From Paracoccus sp041927875 (GTDB taxonomy: Bacteria > Pseudomonadota > Alphaproteobacteria > Rhodobacterales > Rhodobacteraceae): a DNA stretch of 64,000 nt. The notes beneath the pieces were generated by a model. It was not told the origin of the DNA. It saw only the letters and a list, made by a program, of their open reading frames with translations, and did not search any database. Below are positions 51,475 to 59,636 of this stretch, piece after piece (within the stretch, counting starts at the first letter, position 1; the number at the start of each line of letters is the position of its first letter). Made by a program: the position numbers and the translations under genes. Where the stretch lies: NCBI RefSeq assembly GCF_041927875.1, contig NZ_JBHFHN010000006.1. One strand, 5' to 3'.

Positions 51475-53289
51475 GTGCGTAAACTGATTGGCTATCTTGT
51501 CTTGGTCCTGGGCGTTCTGGGCCTGGGACTTTGGGCGCGGGGCGAGCACGCGCCACGCATCGAAAAGCATCTCGACGAGGCGGCCAAGGCCGTCGCCGGG
51601 ACGTCAATTCATGGCGCGCAGACCCGCGTGTCGGGCCGCGACATCACCATCGGCGGGCTGGCCGACAGTGCCGCAGAGCGCGACCGGCTGCTTGCCGATC
51701 TGGACGCGCTGCACGGTCGGCGTGTGGTCAATGACGACCTGAGAATCCTCGAGCCCGCCGCGCCCTATACCTTTGGCGTCGACAAGACGGCGGATGGCGG
51801 GTTGGCCAATGTCGCCGGGGTGATCCCGTCCGAAGCCGCCCGCGCCAGGCTTGCCGGGCTGATCGGCGCCGAGGCCGCCAAGGGGCTGGAACTGGCCTCG
51901 GGCGCGCCGGATGGCAACTGGACGGGCGCTATCGGTGCCGGTCTGGGCGCGCTGGCCGCACTGGACAGTGGCAGCCTGTCGCTGGTCGATCAGGTGCTGA
52001 CGATCACCGGCACGGCCTCGGGGCCGGATGCCGCTGCCAAGGCCGAAACCGCGCTGGCCGCGTTGCCCGCCGGTTACACCGCCAAGCCGCAGATCGAGGT
52101 GCCGGTGCCCGCGATGCCGGGCGACTGGTCGCTGAGCTGGACCGAGACGGATGGCGCGAAAGCCGCCGGGCAACTGCCCGCCGGCCTGGACCTGCCCGCG
52201 CTGGCCGTCGCCTTGGGCCTGCCTTCGGTCGCCGGCGACGCGGCACCGGTTCAGGCCAGCGACCCGACCGAGGCTGCGACGGGCCAGGCCGCTCTTTCGG
52301 CGCTGGCCGCGAAGCTGGACGATCTGTCGGCCTTTGATCTGCGGATGCAGGGCCTGACCGCTGCCGCGACTGTGACCGCCAAGCCCGGCGCGGATGTCGA
52401 TGCGATCCGGCAGGCGCTTGCGGGCGCGCTGCCGCAGGGGGCTGACATCAGTGTCGCCGCGACCCTGCCCGAGGCGGATTATCGTCTGGATTATGTTGCG
52501 GGCGAGGGCGCGACGATTGCCGGTGCCGCGCCCGAAGGGCTGGATGCGGCGGCCGTCGCCGGGGCGCTGGGCCTGAACACCGTCTCGGCCGATCTGACCC
52601 CTGCCAAGGGCGGCGCGGATCTGCGCGATGCGGGGCTGGCGGCGATCGGGGCCTTCAAGGCCTGGCTGCCGCAGATCGAAAAGCTGGGTCTTAGCCTGGG
52701 CGCCAAGCCCGCCGCCTCGGTCGAACTGACCGCCGGGGCGGATGCCGAACTGATCGGCGCGGCGCTGTCTGAAGGCTTGGGCACGGGCGTCGCGCTGGAC
52801 GTGTCCGCCCCCGCGCTGCGCGTCGCAGACGGGGCCGAGCGGCTGAATGCCGCGACCGGCGAGACCGAGCGGTTCGTCGGCGGCTTCTGGCTGCCCAAGC
52901 GCGATTTCACCGCTGATGTCGCCGCCTGCAACGGTATGGCGCAGGACATCCTGGACCGGTTCGGCATCGGCTACGTGACCGGCTCGGCCCGGCTGAACGC
53001 CGAGGCCGCCCGCGCGGTGAACGAGCTGGCCGCGATCATGGCGCCGTGCGCGGCGGCCGGCCTGAAGGCGGAACTGGGTGGCCATACCGATGCCACCGGC
53101 GATGCCGAGGTGAACCGCAAGCTTAGCCAGGATCGCGCGCAATCGGTCTTTGACGCGCTGGTCGCGCGTGGCGTTCCGGCGGCGGCAATGACCGCCATGG
53201 GGTTTGGCGCCAGCCAGCCCATTGCCGACAACGCGACCGAGGAAGGCCGCGCCAAGAACCGCCGGACGACAATCGTCTGGACCAACTGA
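51475..53289 (+). CDS. OmpA-family protein with repeated BON-like periplasmic domains
   Basis: This 604-aa envelope protein begins at GTG 51475 (VRKLIGYLVLVLGVLGLGLW) with an N-terminal membrane anchor or uncleaved signal. Residues about 35-470 are a series of imperfect repeats of BON-like type (TRVSGRDITIGGLADSAAER then DRLLADLDALHGRRVVNDDL, and later LTITGTASGPDAAAKAETAL). The C-terminal OmpA-like peptidoglycan-binding domain has LKAELGGHTDATGDAEVNRK then LSQDRAQSVFDALVARGVP and GASQPIADNATEEGRAKNRR. It should sit in the inner membrane or periplasm and bind peptidoglycan. The upstream open frame to 51283 lacks a convincing start. The 198-aa gene follows 51 bp later and may be co-transcribed. 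Confidence 0.85.
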   Translation: MRKLIGYLVLVLGVLGLGLWARGEHAPRIEKHLDEAAKAVAGTSIHGAQTRVSGRDITIGGLADSAAERDRLLADLDALHGRRVVNDDLRILEPAAPYTFGVDKTADGGLANVAGVIPSEAARARLAGLIGAEAAKGLELASGAPDGNWTGAIGAGLGALAALDSGSLSLVDQVLTITGTASGPDAAAKAETALAALPAGYTAKPQIEVPVPAMPGDWSLSWTETDGAKAAGQLPAGLDLPALAVALGLPSVAGDAAPVQASDPTEAATGQAALSALAAKLDDLSAFDLRMQGLTAAATVTAKPGADVDAIRQALAGALPQGADISVAATLPEADYRLDYVAGEGATIAGAAPEGLDAAAVAGALGLNTVSADLTPAKGGADLRDAGLAAIGAFKAWLPQIEKLGLSLGAKPAASVELTAGADAELIGAALSEGLGTGVALDVSAPALRVADGAERLNAATGETERFVGGFWLPKRDFTADVAACNGMAQDILDRFGIGYVTGSARLNAEAARAVNELAAIMAPCAAAGLKAELGGHTDATGDAEVNRKLSQDRAQSVFDALVARGVPAAAMTAMGFGASQPIADNATEEGRAKNRRTTIVWTN

Positions 53290-53340
53290 TCCAATCCATC
53301 CTGTGCGACCCCGCGGGGCGCAACTGACAAGGAGAGACAC

Positions 53341-53937
53341 ATGTTTCGTGAATGGGGTTTCCTGCTGGGCGAAATCTGGTTCCTGCTGGCGCTGGCCGCG
53401 CTGCTGGGGCTGCTGGCCGGTTGGCTGATCTTCGGCCGCCGCAGCACCACCGTGGTCAACAGCGCCGAGGCCGACCAGCTTCGCGCCGATCTGGCCGCCT
53501 GCCGCCGTGACGGCAAGGCCTGCGCCGATCAATTGGCCGCCGCCCGGCAGCGCCTGAGCGAATGCGAGGCGGGCCGCGCCGAGGCCGAGGCCGCGCTGAA
53601 AGACACGCCTGCACCGGCGGCCTTCGCCGCCGCACCTGCCGCCCCCGCCGCAGTCGATGCCGAAGGCTTTGTCGCCGTCGGCCGCCGCCCGGCCGCGCTG
53701 GCCGCCGCGCGCAATGGCCAGCCTGACGATCTGAAGCTGATCTCGGGCGTGGGGCCGGTCTTGGAAAAGCTGTGTCACAGCCTGGGCTTTTACCACTTCG
53801 ATCAGGTGGCCGCCTGGACCGCCGAGGAAATCGCTTGGGTCGATGAGAACCTTGAGGGTTTCAAGGGCCGCGTGACCCGCGATGACTGGGTGGGGCAGGC
53901 CAGGCTGTTGGCCCAGGGCAACATGCCGCAGAAGTAA
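53341..53937 (+). CDS. membrane-anchored protein with helix-hairpin-helix-type C-terminal domain
   Basis: This 198-aa protein has an N-terminal membrane helix (FLLALAALLGLLAGWLIFG, about residues 16-34), a charged coiled-coil region with several cysteines (DQLRADLAACRRDGKACADQ), an alanine/proline linker and a C-terminal domain DDLKLISGVGPVLEKLCHSL then GFYHFDQVAAWTAEEIAWVD. This C-terminal domain is found in Rhodobacterales as an extension of unrelated proteins (ribosomal L21 and NuoE-like proteins), and its role is unclear. AAGGAGAG lies upstream of the ATG. It probably shares a transcript with the OmpA-family gene. Confidence 0.75.
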   Translation: MFREWGFLLGEIWFLLALAALLGLLAGWLIFGRRSTTVVNSAEADQLRADLAACRRDGKACADQLAAARQRLSECEAGRAEAEAALKDTPAPAAFAAAPAAPAAVDAEGFVAVGRRPAALAAARNGQPDDLKLISGVGPVLEKLCHSLGFYHFDQVAAWTAEEIAWVDENLEGFKGRVTRDDWVGQARLLAQGNMPQK

Positions 53938-54031
53938 AATCTTGGCTTGGGGGCTGCGGCCCCCGGCCCTGCCGCCGCGGCACGGGCGCTTTGCCCCCGC
54001 ACCCCCGACTAGCTCGGCACAGCGAAACGGG

Positions 54032-54505
54032 CTATTGGTTCTGCTTCAGCAGGCGCTGTTTCTGCCGGTTCCAGTCGCGTTTGGCGCTGGTTTCGCGCTT
54101 GTCGGCCAGCTTCTTGCCCTTGGCGATGCCCAGTTTCAGCTTCACGATGCCGCGGTCGTTGAAATACATGCGCAGCGGCACCAGCGTCATCCCCTCGCGA
54201 CCCGTCGCCTGCCACAGCCGCGCCAGTTCGCGCTTGCTGACCAACAGCTTGCGCTTGCGGCGCTCCTCATGCCCGAAGACGCCGGCCTGCTTATAGGCGG
54301 CGACATAGGCGTTGATCAGCCACAATTCGCCATCTTCCACGCTGGCATAGCTTTCGGCGATGTTCGATTGGCCGGTGCGCAGGGATTTCACCTCGGATCC
54401 GGTCAGCACGATCCCGGCCTCAAGATCGCTCTCGATGGCGTAATGGAACCGGGCCTGGCGGTTTTCGGCGATCAGCTTGCTGTTGGGATCGGATTTCTGG
54501 ACCAT
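54032..54505 (-). CDS. smpB: SsrA-binding protein SmpB
   Basis: SmpB binds tmRNA and delivers it to stalled ribosomes. The 157-aa protein has SKLIAENRQARFHYAIESDL, EAGIVLTGSEVKSLRTGQSN, YASVEDGELWLINAYVAAYK and the C-terminal basic tail (GKKLADKRETSAKRDWNRQK). The ATG at 54505 (MVQKSDPNSK) is the usual start; an open extension upstream overlaps the region before the divergent ThDP-enzyme gene. No tmRNA gene was seen nearby. Confidence 0.95.
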   Translation of the reverse strand: MVQKSDPNSKLIAENRQARFHYAIESDLEAGIVLTGSEVKSLRTGQSNIAESYASVEDGELWLINAYVAAYKQAGVFGHEERRKRKLLVSKRELARLWQATGREGMTLVPLRMYFNDRGIVKLKLGIAKGKKLADKRETSAKRDWNRQKQRLLKQNQ

Positions 54506-54645
54506 GCCGATCAGATAGGCGCGCGGATGGCGCAAGTCCAGCACCCATGGGGCGCGCGGCCCGGGATTGGGGCCGCGCCATCACCGACTTGCCCCCGGCG
54601 GGCGGCTGTCGCAGGATTGCTGCGGCTGGAAATGGGGGGCAAGCG

Positions 54646-56301
54646 ATGCGTCACGGTGGGCAGATCCTGGTCGATCAATTGCGGCTGCATGGGGTGACGC
54701 GGGTATTTTCGGTGCCCGGCGAAAGTTTCCTGGCGGTGCTGGACGGGCTGCACGGGTCGGGCATCGCCAATATCGTCTGCCGTCACGAAGGCGGCGCCGC
54801 GATGATGGCCGAGGCGAGCGCCAAGCTGACCAGCCGCCCCGGCATTTGCCTGGTTACCCGTGGTCCCGGCGCGACCAATGCCAGTGCGGGCGTGCATGTG
54901 GCGCGGCAGGACAGCACGCCGATGATCCTGTTCATCGGCCAGATCGCCCGCGACGACCGCGACCGCGAGGCCTTTCAAGAGGTGGACTATCGCCAGATGT
55001 TCGGTGGCCTGGCGAAATGGGTGGCCCAGATCGACACGACCGCGCGCATCCCCGAATATGTCGCGCGCGCCTTTGACGTGGCGATGTCGGGCCGCCCCGG
55101 TCCGGTCGTGCTGTCCCTGCCCGAGGATATGCTGTCGGCCCGCGCCGACACGCCCGACCTGCCGCCCGCGCCGCCGGTGATCGCCGGGATCAGCGCCGCC
55201 CAGGTGGATGCCGTGGCCGCGGCCCTGGCCGCCGCCAGCCAGCCGTTGCTGATCCCCGGCGGCTCGATCTGGACGGCGGATGACGCGGCCAATCTGGCGC
55301 GGCTGGCCCAGGGCTGGGGCCTGCCCGTCGCCGTGCCCTTCCGCCGTCAGGGGCATCTGGACAATCGCCTGCCGAACTATGTGGGCGATCTGGGCGTCGG
55401 TATGAACCCGAAACTGGGGCAGGCGCTGCGACGGGCGGATTGCGTCGTCTCGCTGGGGTCGCGGCTGGGGGATACGCTGACCGGCGGTTATGATCTGATG
55501 GCCCCGCGGGCGGCGGGGCGGCGGATTGTGCAGGTCCACCCCGACCCCGATCAGATCGGGGTGCTGTGGCGCGCCGATCCGGGGATCGCGGCCTGCCCGC
55601 GCGCGCTGCTGGCGGCCTTGGCCGACCGCCCGGCCCCGCGCCGCTGGGATGATTGGACGGCGTCGCTGCGGGCGGATTATCTGGACTGGCAGAAGCCGCG
55701 CCCGACGCCCGGCGCGGTGCGGCTGGAGGAGGTGGTGCGGCATCTGTCCGACCACCTGCCCGAGGATGCGATCCTGACCAATGGCGCGGGCAATTTCGCG
55801 GCCTTCCTGCACCGCTATTTCACCTACAAGGGGCCGGGCACGCAACTGGCGCCGACCTCGGGGTCGATGGGCTATGGGCTGCCTGCGGCGATCGCGGCCG
55901 CACTGACGTTGCCGGGGCGCACGGTCGTCTGTCTGGCCGGGGATGGCGACGTGCAGATGACCCTGAATGAGCTGTCGACCGCCGCCCAGCACGGCGCGCG
56001 GCTGGTGCTGATCGTGGCCAATAACGGGCGCTATGGCACCATTCGGATGCATCAGGAAAAGACCTATCCGGCGCGTGTGTCCGGCACCGATCTGGCCAAT
56101 CCCGATTTCGCCGCCTTGGCCCGCGCCTATGGCGGCCAGGGTGAGGTCGTGGCTGATGGCGCTGATTTCCCCGCCGCGCTGGACCGCGCGCTGGCCGCGC
56201 CGGGGGTCGCGCTGATCGAATTGCGGCTGGACCCCGAGGCGCTGTCGACCGGCATGACCCTGAGTGAGGCGCGCGCGGCAGGGCAGTCCGCGGCGGGTTA
56301 G
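54646..56301 (+). CDS. thiamine-diphosphate enzyme, acetolactate synthase large subunit-like
   Basis: This 551-aa ThDP-dependent enzyme has VFSVPGESFLAVLDGL, the cofactor-activating glutamate in CRHEGGAAMMAEA, VTRGPGATNASAGVHVARQD, the central FAD-type domain and the ThDP/Mg motif GDGDVQMTLNEL followed by NNGRYGTIRMHQE. No partner small-subunit gene (ilvH) is nearby, so it is more likely an IlvB-like decarboxylase or a catabolic carboligase than the biosynthetic enzyme. The ATG at 54646 (MRHGGQILVDQL) follows GGGGGGC. The stop overlaps the convergent pcs stop. Confidence 0.85.
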   Translation: MRHGGQILVDQLRLHGVTRVFSVPGESFLAVLDGLHGSGIANIVCRHEGGAAMMAEASAKLTSRPGICLVTRGPGATNASAGVHVARQDSTPMILFIGQIARDDRDREAFQEVDYRQMFGGLAKWVAQIDTTARIPEYVARAFDVAMSGRPGPVVLSLPEDMLSARADTPDLPPAPPVIAGISAAQVDAVAAALAAASQPLLIPGGSIWTADDAANLARLAQGWGLPVAVPFRRQGHLDNRLPNYVGDLGVGMNPKLGQALRRADCVVSLGSRLGDTLTGGYDLMAPRAAGRRIVQVHPDPDQIGVLWRADPGIAACPRALLAALADRPAPRRWDDWTASLRADYLDWQKPRPTPGAVRLEEVVRHLSDHLPEDAILTNGAGNFAAFLHRYFTYKGPGTQLAPTSGSMGYGLPAAIAAALTLPGRTVVCLAGDGDVQMTLNELSTAAQHGARLVLIVANNGRYGTIRMHQEKTYPARVSGTDLANPDFAALARAYGGQGEVVADGADFPAALDRALAAPGVALIELRLDPEALSTGMTLSEARAAGQSAAG

Positions 56302-56996
56302 GCGCGGCGGCGTTCGGGGATGATTTCCTGAACGATCCCCGCCAGCAGCAGATAGGCCGAGGTCAGCAGCAGCCCCCAGAGCGCCCAGCTTTGCGGGTGG
56401 AAATCGACCGCCACCGCCCAGAAGGCAAAGCCCGTCCAGGCCAAAGCCATGGGCAATGAAATGGCGCGCCACCGCTCGGTCCGCACCGGGTGGATGAACT
56501 TCAGATTGGTGAACATGGTTGCGGCCAAAGCCACGACGATGGCCAAAGCGACCCAGAAGTTCAGTTTCAGCGCGAATAGCACCAACACCACCATGTTCCA
56601 GCAGGCCGGAAAGCCCGCAAAGGAATTGTCGCGCGTTTTCATGCGAGTATCGGCGAAATAGACGACCGAGCCATAGACGATCACGATGATCGCGACCCAG
56701 CCCGTCCAGCCCGGCAGGATGCCCGATTTGAACAGGGCATAGGCGGGGATGAAGACATAGGTCAGGTAATCGACGATCAGATCCATCAGCACGCCGTCAT
56801 AGGTCGGCCAGTTGGCCTTGACGTCATAGCGGCGCGCCAGCGGGCCATCGACGCCATCCACGACAAGCGCGATCACCAGCCAGAAGAACATCAGCGCCCA
56901 TTGCTCGTTCACGGCGGCCAGCATCGCCAGCATCGACAGGACCGCGCCGGTGGCGGTCAGCAGATGCACGGAAAGGGCTTTCAGACGTGGGGTCAT
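56298..56996 (-). CDS. pcs: phosphatidylcholine synthase
   Basis: Pcs condenses CDP-diacylglycerol with choline in one step, a pathway typical of alphaproteobacteria. The 232-aa membrane protein has about eight hydrophobic helices and the CDP-alcohol phosphotransferase motif DGVDGPLARR...GVLMDLIVDY, spaced as DGx2AR-x(8+)-Gx3Dx3D. Family segments FIPAYALFKSGILPGW and FADTRMKTRDNSFAGFPACW are also present. It is transcribed after xerC by a gap of about 40 bp, but the two are not obviously related. Confidence 0.93.
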   Translation of the reverse strand: MTPRLKALSVHLLTATGAVLSMLAMLAAVNEQWALMFFWLVIALVVDGVDGPLARRYDVKANWPTYDGVLMDLIVDYLTYVFIPAYALFKSGILPGWTGWVAIIVIVYGSVVYFADTRMKTRDNSFAGFPACWNMVVLVLFALKLNFWVALAIVVALAATMFTNLKFIHPVRTERWRAISLPMALAWTGFAFWAVAVDFHPQSWALWGLLLTSAYLLLAGIVQEIIPERRRA

Positions 56997-57035
56997 GCGC
57001 GCCTTGTGGCGCAGAAAAGGGGTGAAATCAACCGT

Positions 57036-57968
57036 TCAGCGGCGCTGGCGCGGATGGGCCGCGTCATAGGCCTGAACCAGCCGGGCGCTGTCGATGGCGG
57101 TATAGACCTGGGTGGTGGCCAGCCGGGCATGGCCCAGAAGATCCTGAATGGCGCGCAGATCGGCGCCTGCGCCCAATAGATGCGTGGCGAAGCTGTGGCG
57201 CAGGGCATGGGGGGTGGCGGTCGCGGGCAGCCCCAGCGAGGTGCGGGCCGCCTCCATCGCGCGGGCGACCAGTCGCGGGTTCAGCGGGCCGCCGCGCGCG
57301 CCGCGAAACAGCGGCTGGTCATCGGCCATCGGCCAGGGGCAGACCGCCACATAGGCCTCGACTGCCTGCACCGCGACGGGCAGCACCGGCACCAGCCGCT
57401 CCTTGCCGCCCTTGCCGCGAATGCGCAGCGCGGTGCCCAGCGGAAGATCGGCCCCGGTCAGCGACAATGCCTCGGACAGGCGCAGGCCGCAGCCGTAAAG
57501 CAGGGTGACGATGGCCGCGTCGCGCGCGCCGATCCAGGGGGCGGTGACCTGCACCTCGACCAGATCAATGACGTCGCGGGCCTGATCCTGGGCCAGCGGG
57601 CGCGGCAGCTTGCGGGCGTATTTCGGCGCGCGTGTGGTCAGCGCGGCACTGGCATCGACGCCCTGCCGGTCGGCCACCCAGGCGATGAACCCCCGGATCG
57701 AGGACAGCCGCCGCGCCATCGACCGCGGCGATAGCCCGCGCCGGTGTTCGGCCCCCAGAAAGGCGCGCAGATCGGCGGGGCCTAGCCCGCCAATCGCCGC
57801 AGGGGTCAGCGGGCCGCCTTGGTAATCGCCCAGAAAGGTCAGAAACCGCGCCAGATCGCTGCGCAGTGCGGTGATCGTATGGGCGCTCGCCCCGTCGATT
57901 GCCTGACGATGGGCCAGAAACCGCGCCAGAAGATCGGCGGCGGCATCCGAGAAGCCCGCGACGCTCAC
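57036..57968 (-). CDS. xerC: tyrosine recombinase XerC
   Basis: XerC resolves chromosome dimers at dif with XerD. The 310-aa protein has an N-terminal SAM-like DNA-binding domain (ITALRSDLARFLTFLGDYQG) and a catalytic domain with R in LLYGCGLRLSEALSL, the beta-hairpin lysine in IRGKGGKERLVPVLPV, HALRHSFATHLL (H-x-x-R), LGHARLATTQVYTAID with the H/Y pair. It overlaps the upstream DUF484 gene by 4 bp, the usual xerC-DUF484 pairing. It is a chromosomal gene and not connected to the transposon. Confidence 0.92.
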   Translation of the reverse strand: MSVAGFSDAAADLLARFLAHRQAIDGASAHTITALRSDLARFLTFLGDYQGGPLTPAAIGGLGPADLRAFLGAEHRRGLSPRSMARRLSSIRGFIAWVADRQGVDASAALTTRAPKYARKLPRPLAQDQARDVIDLVEVQVTAPWIGARDAAIVTLLYGCGLRLSEALSLTGADLPLGTALRIRGKGGKERLVPVLPVAVQAVEAYVAVCPWPMADDQPLFRGARGGPLNPRLVARAMEAARTSLGLPATATPHALRHSFATHLLGAGADLRAIQDLLGHARLATTQVYTAIDSARLVQAYDAAHPRQRR

Positions 57969-58672
57969 AGCATTCGGGCCAGCAGGGCGTCGATGACGCC
58001 TTGCAGAAAGGCCATCAGGTCGCTGCCTTGCAGGGGGGCGAAGGTGGCGGCCTCAGTCGCGCCCAGCAGCAGCAGACCGGCGCGCGCGCCGCCAAGGGAC
58101 AGGGGCAGCACCGCCTCGGATGCGATGGGCGCATTGGCATGGGGATGGGCGCGCGCGGCGTCGTCCCCGGTGCGGCGCAGGGTGACGCCGCTGGCCTGCG
58201 CCCGCCGCACGGCCAGCCGCGCGGCGACTGCACCGGCGGGGCTCAGCTCGACCAGCCGGGGATGGGCCAGCAGGGCGGCGCGCGTGTCAGCCGCCAGCGG
58301 AACGGGGGCGTCCTCGATCAGCAGGCGGACGGATTCGATGCGCAGCAGCACCGCCAATTGATCGCCCAACACCGCCAGCAGCCCGGCCAGATCGGCGGCC
58401 CCGATCAACGCAAGCGCGGCGCGATGCACCTGACGGGTGCCAGCCACGTTGTCATAGGCGGCAGCCAGCACATGCCGATGGGTGGTTTGCAGATCGTCCA
58501 GCCGCTCTTCCAGCCGGGCCATCCAGCGACCACGAATGTCGATGACATTGCCGCCCTGTTCGGCATCGCGCGCATCCATCAGCGCGCGCATCACTTCGGC
58601 ATCGTTCAACAGGGCTTCGGGCGCGGCCAGAAGCTGCGCCCGCAGATCGGGGGCAAGGGTGGTTCGGGTCAT
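57965..58672 (-). CDS. DUF484 (GAF-like) protein
   Basis: This 235-aa protein of the DUF484 family has a GAF-like fold. Its N-terminus is DLRAQLLAAPEALLNDAEVM. The segment GNVIDIRGRWMARLEERLDD and the C-terminal FAPLQGSDLMAFLQGVIDAL are typical. The function is unknown, but the gene is regularly found next to xerC, with which it overlaps (ATGA). The ATG at 58672 (MTRTTLAPD) is chosen over an upstream start at 58714. Confidence 0.85.
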   Translation of the reverse strand: MTRTTLAPDLRAQLLAAPEALLNDAEVMRALMDARDAEQGGNVIDIRGRWMARLEERLDDLQTTHRHVLAAAYDNVAGTRQVHRAALALIGAADLAGLLAVLGDQLAVLLRIESVRLLIEDAPVPLAADTRAALLAHPRLVELSPAGAVAARLAVRRAQASGVTLRRTGDDAARAHPHANAPIASEAVLPLSLGGARAGLLLLGATEAATFAPLQGSDLMAFLQGVIDALLARML

Positions 58673-58742
58673 GCTCGCCTCAACTCGGCCCGTCTGACGC
58701 GGGCAGTTGCGCAAAGATAACCGAAGCCGAGACCCCGCGCAC

Positions 58743-58774
58743 CTCTTTCTTCTTGGCGGAGATATCCCTGGGGG
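58743..58774 (-). repeat. copy of the dispersed GRGTATTT-type motif
   Basis: On the minus strand CCCCCCAGGGATATCTCCGC is followed by CAAGAAGAAAGAGG. It lies upstream of the DUF484 gene and matches the motif before dnaE2, with ATATC in place of ATATT. Confidence 0.4.
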
Positions 58775-58790
58775 GAGTGAGGCGGGTCAC

Positions 58791-58813
58791 GAAAAGGTCC
58801 AATGGACCTTTTC
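58791..58813. terminator. hairpin terminator between the aldolase and DUF484 genes
   Basis: GAAAAGGTCCA and TGGACCTTTTC form a perfect 11-bp inverted repeat around one base. It lies 29 bp after the aldolase stop on the minus strand, with the T-run inside the stem. Confidence 0.6.
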
Positions 58814-58841
58814 GCCGACGAACGCCTCGGCCCCTAGCCTG

Positions 58842-59495
58842 TCAGCCGATCTTCTGACCGGTGGCGGCCCAGTCCTTGACGAATTGATCCAAGCCCTTGT
58901 CGGTCAGCGGATGGCTGGCCATCGCCTTGATCACATTCGGCGGCGCGGTGATGACATCGGCACCGATGCGGGCCACGTCGGTGATATGGTTCACCGACCG
59001 GATCGAGGCGGCCAGGATCTCGGTCTTGAAGTCGTAATTGTCATAGATGGTGCGGATGTCCTCGATCAGCTGGATGCCGTCCAGGTTGATGTCGTCCAGC
59101 CGCCCGATGAACGGGCTGATGAAGGCCGCGCCCGCCTTGGCTGCCAGGATCGCCTGCGCGGCGCTGAAGCACAGGGTGACGTTGACCATGTGGCCTTCGG
59201 ATGCGAAAGCCTTGCAGGCCGTCAGACCGTCCCAGGTCAGCGGCACCTTGATGGCGATATTGGGGGCGATCTTGGCCAGAACCTTGCCTTCGCGGATCAT
59301 CTCTTTGGCGTCGGTCGACACCACCTCGGCCGAGACCGGGCCGCTGACCATCTCGGCGATCTCGCGCGTCACCTCGGTGATGTCGCGGCCGGATTTCAGG
59401 ATCAGCGACGGGTTGGTGGTCACGCCATCGACCATGCCCAGGTCGTTCAGTTCACGGATGGCGGCGACGTCGGCGGTATCGACGAAGAACTTCAT
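58842..59495 (-). CDS. transaldolase-like fructose-6-phosphate aldolase
   Basis: This is a class I aldolase of the small transaldolase family (TalC/Fsa), 217 aa from the ATG at 59495 (MKFFVDTADVAAIRELND). Seen are the TTNPSLILKSG segment, the Schiff-base lysine in NIAIKVPLTWDG, VNVTLCFSAAQAILAAKAGA, FISPFIGRLDDI and KTEILAASIRSVNHI. The length fits the single-domain TalC/Fsa group rather than full TalB. Members split between transaldolase and fructose-6-phosphate aldolase activity; sequence alone does not decide. AAAGGAG precedes the start. Confidence 0.93.
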   Translation of the reverse strand: MKFFVDTADVAAIRELNDLGMVDGVTTNPSLILKSGRDITEVTREIAEMVSGPVSAEVVSTDAKEMIREGKVLAKIAPNIAIKVPLTWDGLTACKAFASEGHMVNVTLCFSAAQAILAAKAGAAFISPFIGRLDDINLDGIQLIEDIRTIYDNYDFKTEILAASIRSVNHITDVARIGADVITAPPNVIKAMASHPLTDKGLDQFVKDWAATGQKIG

Positions 59496-59565
59496 GGGAT
59501 ACTCCTTTGGGATGAGTTGGCGCGGTGATAGCGCAAAAGGCCGGTCGCGGAAAGGGCGGATGGGG

Positions 59566-59636
59566 CGGACGGGGGGCGCTGCCCCCCTGCGGCTGCGCCG
59601 CACCCCCCGGAGTATTTGCGAACAGGGGAAAGGGGC
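59566..59636 (+). repeat. dispersed intergenic motif upstream of priA
   Basis: A G-rich inverted block (GGGGGGCGCTGCCCCCC) and a second GC hairpin are followed by CCGGAGTATTTGCGAACAGG and GGAAAGGGGC directly before the priA ATG. The arrangement matches the imuB-dnaE2 junction. Confidence 0.55.

Noticed and set aside
57036..57968. XerC considered as an integrase of a mobile element
   Set aside because: It has normal XerC features and the usual DUF484 partner in a chromosomal context, far from the island boundaries.
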